5,123 nucleotides of DNA from an uncultured Oscillospiraceae bacterium (lineage in GTDB: Bacteria; Bacillota; Clostridia; Oscillospirales; Oscillospiraceae), in contig CAKTKF010000117.1 of assembly GCA_934569215.1 (NCBI GenBank), forward strand, positions 1-5,123, read 5' to 3'. The notes under the pieces were generated by a model. That model was not told where the DNA came from. It saw nothing but the letters and a program-made list of their open reading frames with translations, and made no database searches. Shown piece by piece: positions 5,065-5,123 of this stretch (positions within the stretch are counted from its first letter, which is position 1; every line of letters begins with the position of its first letter). The position numbers and the translations under genes are program-made.

Positions 5065-5123
5065 ATGAAGAAGATTCTTGCATTGCTGCTGGTTGTCGTC
5101 ATGGCTGTTTCCATGTGCGCCTG
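5065..5123 (+). CDS. Secreted protein or lipoprotein, N-terminal fragment
   Basis: Nineteen full codons are visible before the window ends. They read MKKILALLLVVVMAVSMCA, a Sec-type signal peptide with two lysines and a hydrophobic core. The next codon begins TG; if it is cysteine, MCAC would be a lipobox-like end, as in many clostridial substrate-binding lipoproteins. AGGAGG at 5054-5059, five bases from the ATG, is an ideal ribosome site, and the promoter at 4984-5012 lies upstream. The mature part is outside the window, so its function cannot be told. Confidence 0.85.
   Translation, partial: MKKILALLLVVVMAVSMCA

Overview
The window looks like chromosomal DNA of a moderately GC-rich Clostridia-type Firmicute, probably a gut Oscillospiraceae-like genome. 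This is inferred from the gene set, strong AGGAGG-type ribosome binding sites, a typical clostridial signal peptide at the right edge, and a serine recombinase of the clostridial Tn4451/Tn5397 type. No RNA gene or CRISPR array was seen.

Left part (1-2700, + strand) is one compact gene run. It holds the C-terminal end of a RecD2-type helicase, a ComFC-family phosphoribosyltransferase-like protein that overlaps it by ATGA, an MreB/Mbl actin-like shape protein, and a two-helix membrane protein with a DUF3592-like domain starting one base after the mreB stop. The run ends in a strong hairpin terminator at 2664-2694 that also serves the convergent minus-strand gene.

Middle part (2701-4934, - strand) is the most interesting. 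A small cysteine-rich host gene (2701-3084) appears to have lost its 5' end to a compact mobile element of about 1.86 kb. The element carries only a large serine recombinase (3069-4592) and an unlisted 43-residue ORF (4589-4720) coupled to it by ATGA. A 7-bp repeat, GATACCA, lies at 3077-3083 and 4928-4934. Joining the flanks at this repeat gives an open frame that continues from an upstream ATG into the cysteine-rich gene. I therefore propose attL and attR at these sites, though the repeat is short and needs an empty-site comparison. If correct, the last codons and stop of the recombinase come from host DNA, and the host gene now sits downstream of the recombinase in one transcription unit.

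Right part (4721-5123) contains the leader of the element's small operon (hairpin, possible extended -10 promoter), attR, then a good sigma-A-type promoter (TTGACA, 17 bp, TAAACT with TG extension) and an AGGAGG site for a secreted or lipoprotein gene whose first 19 codons are visible before the window ends.
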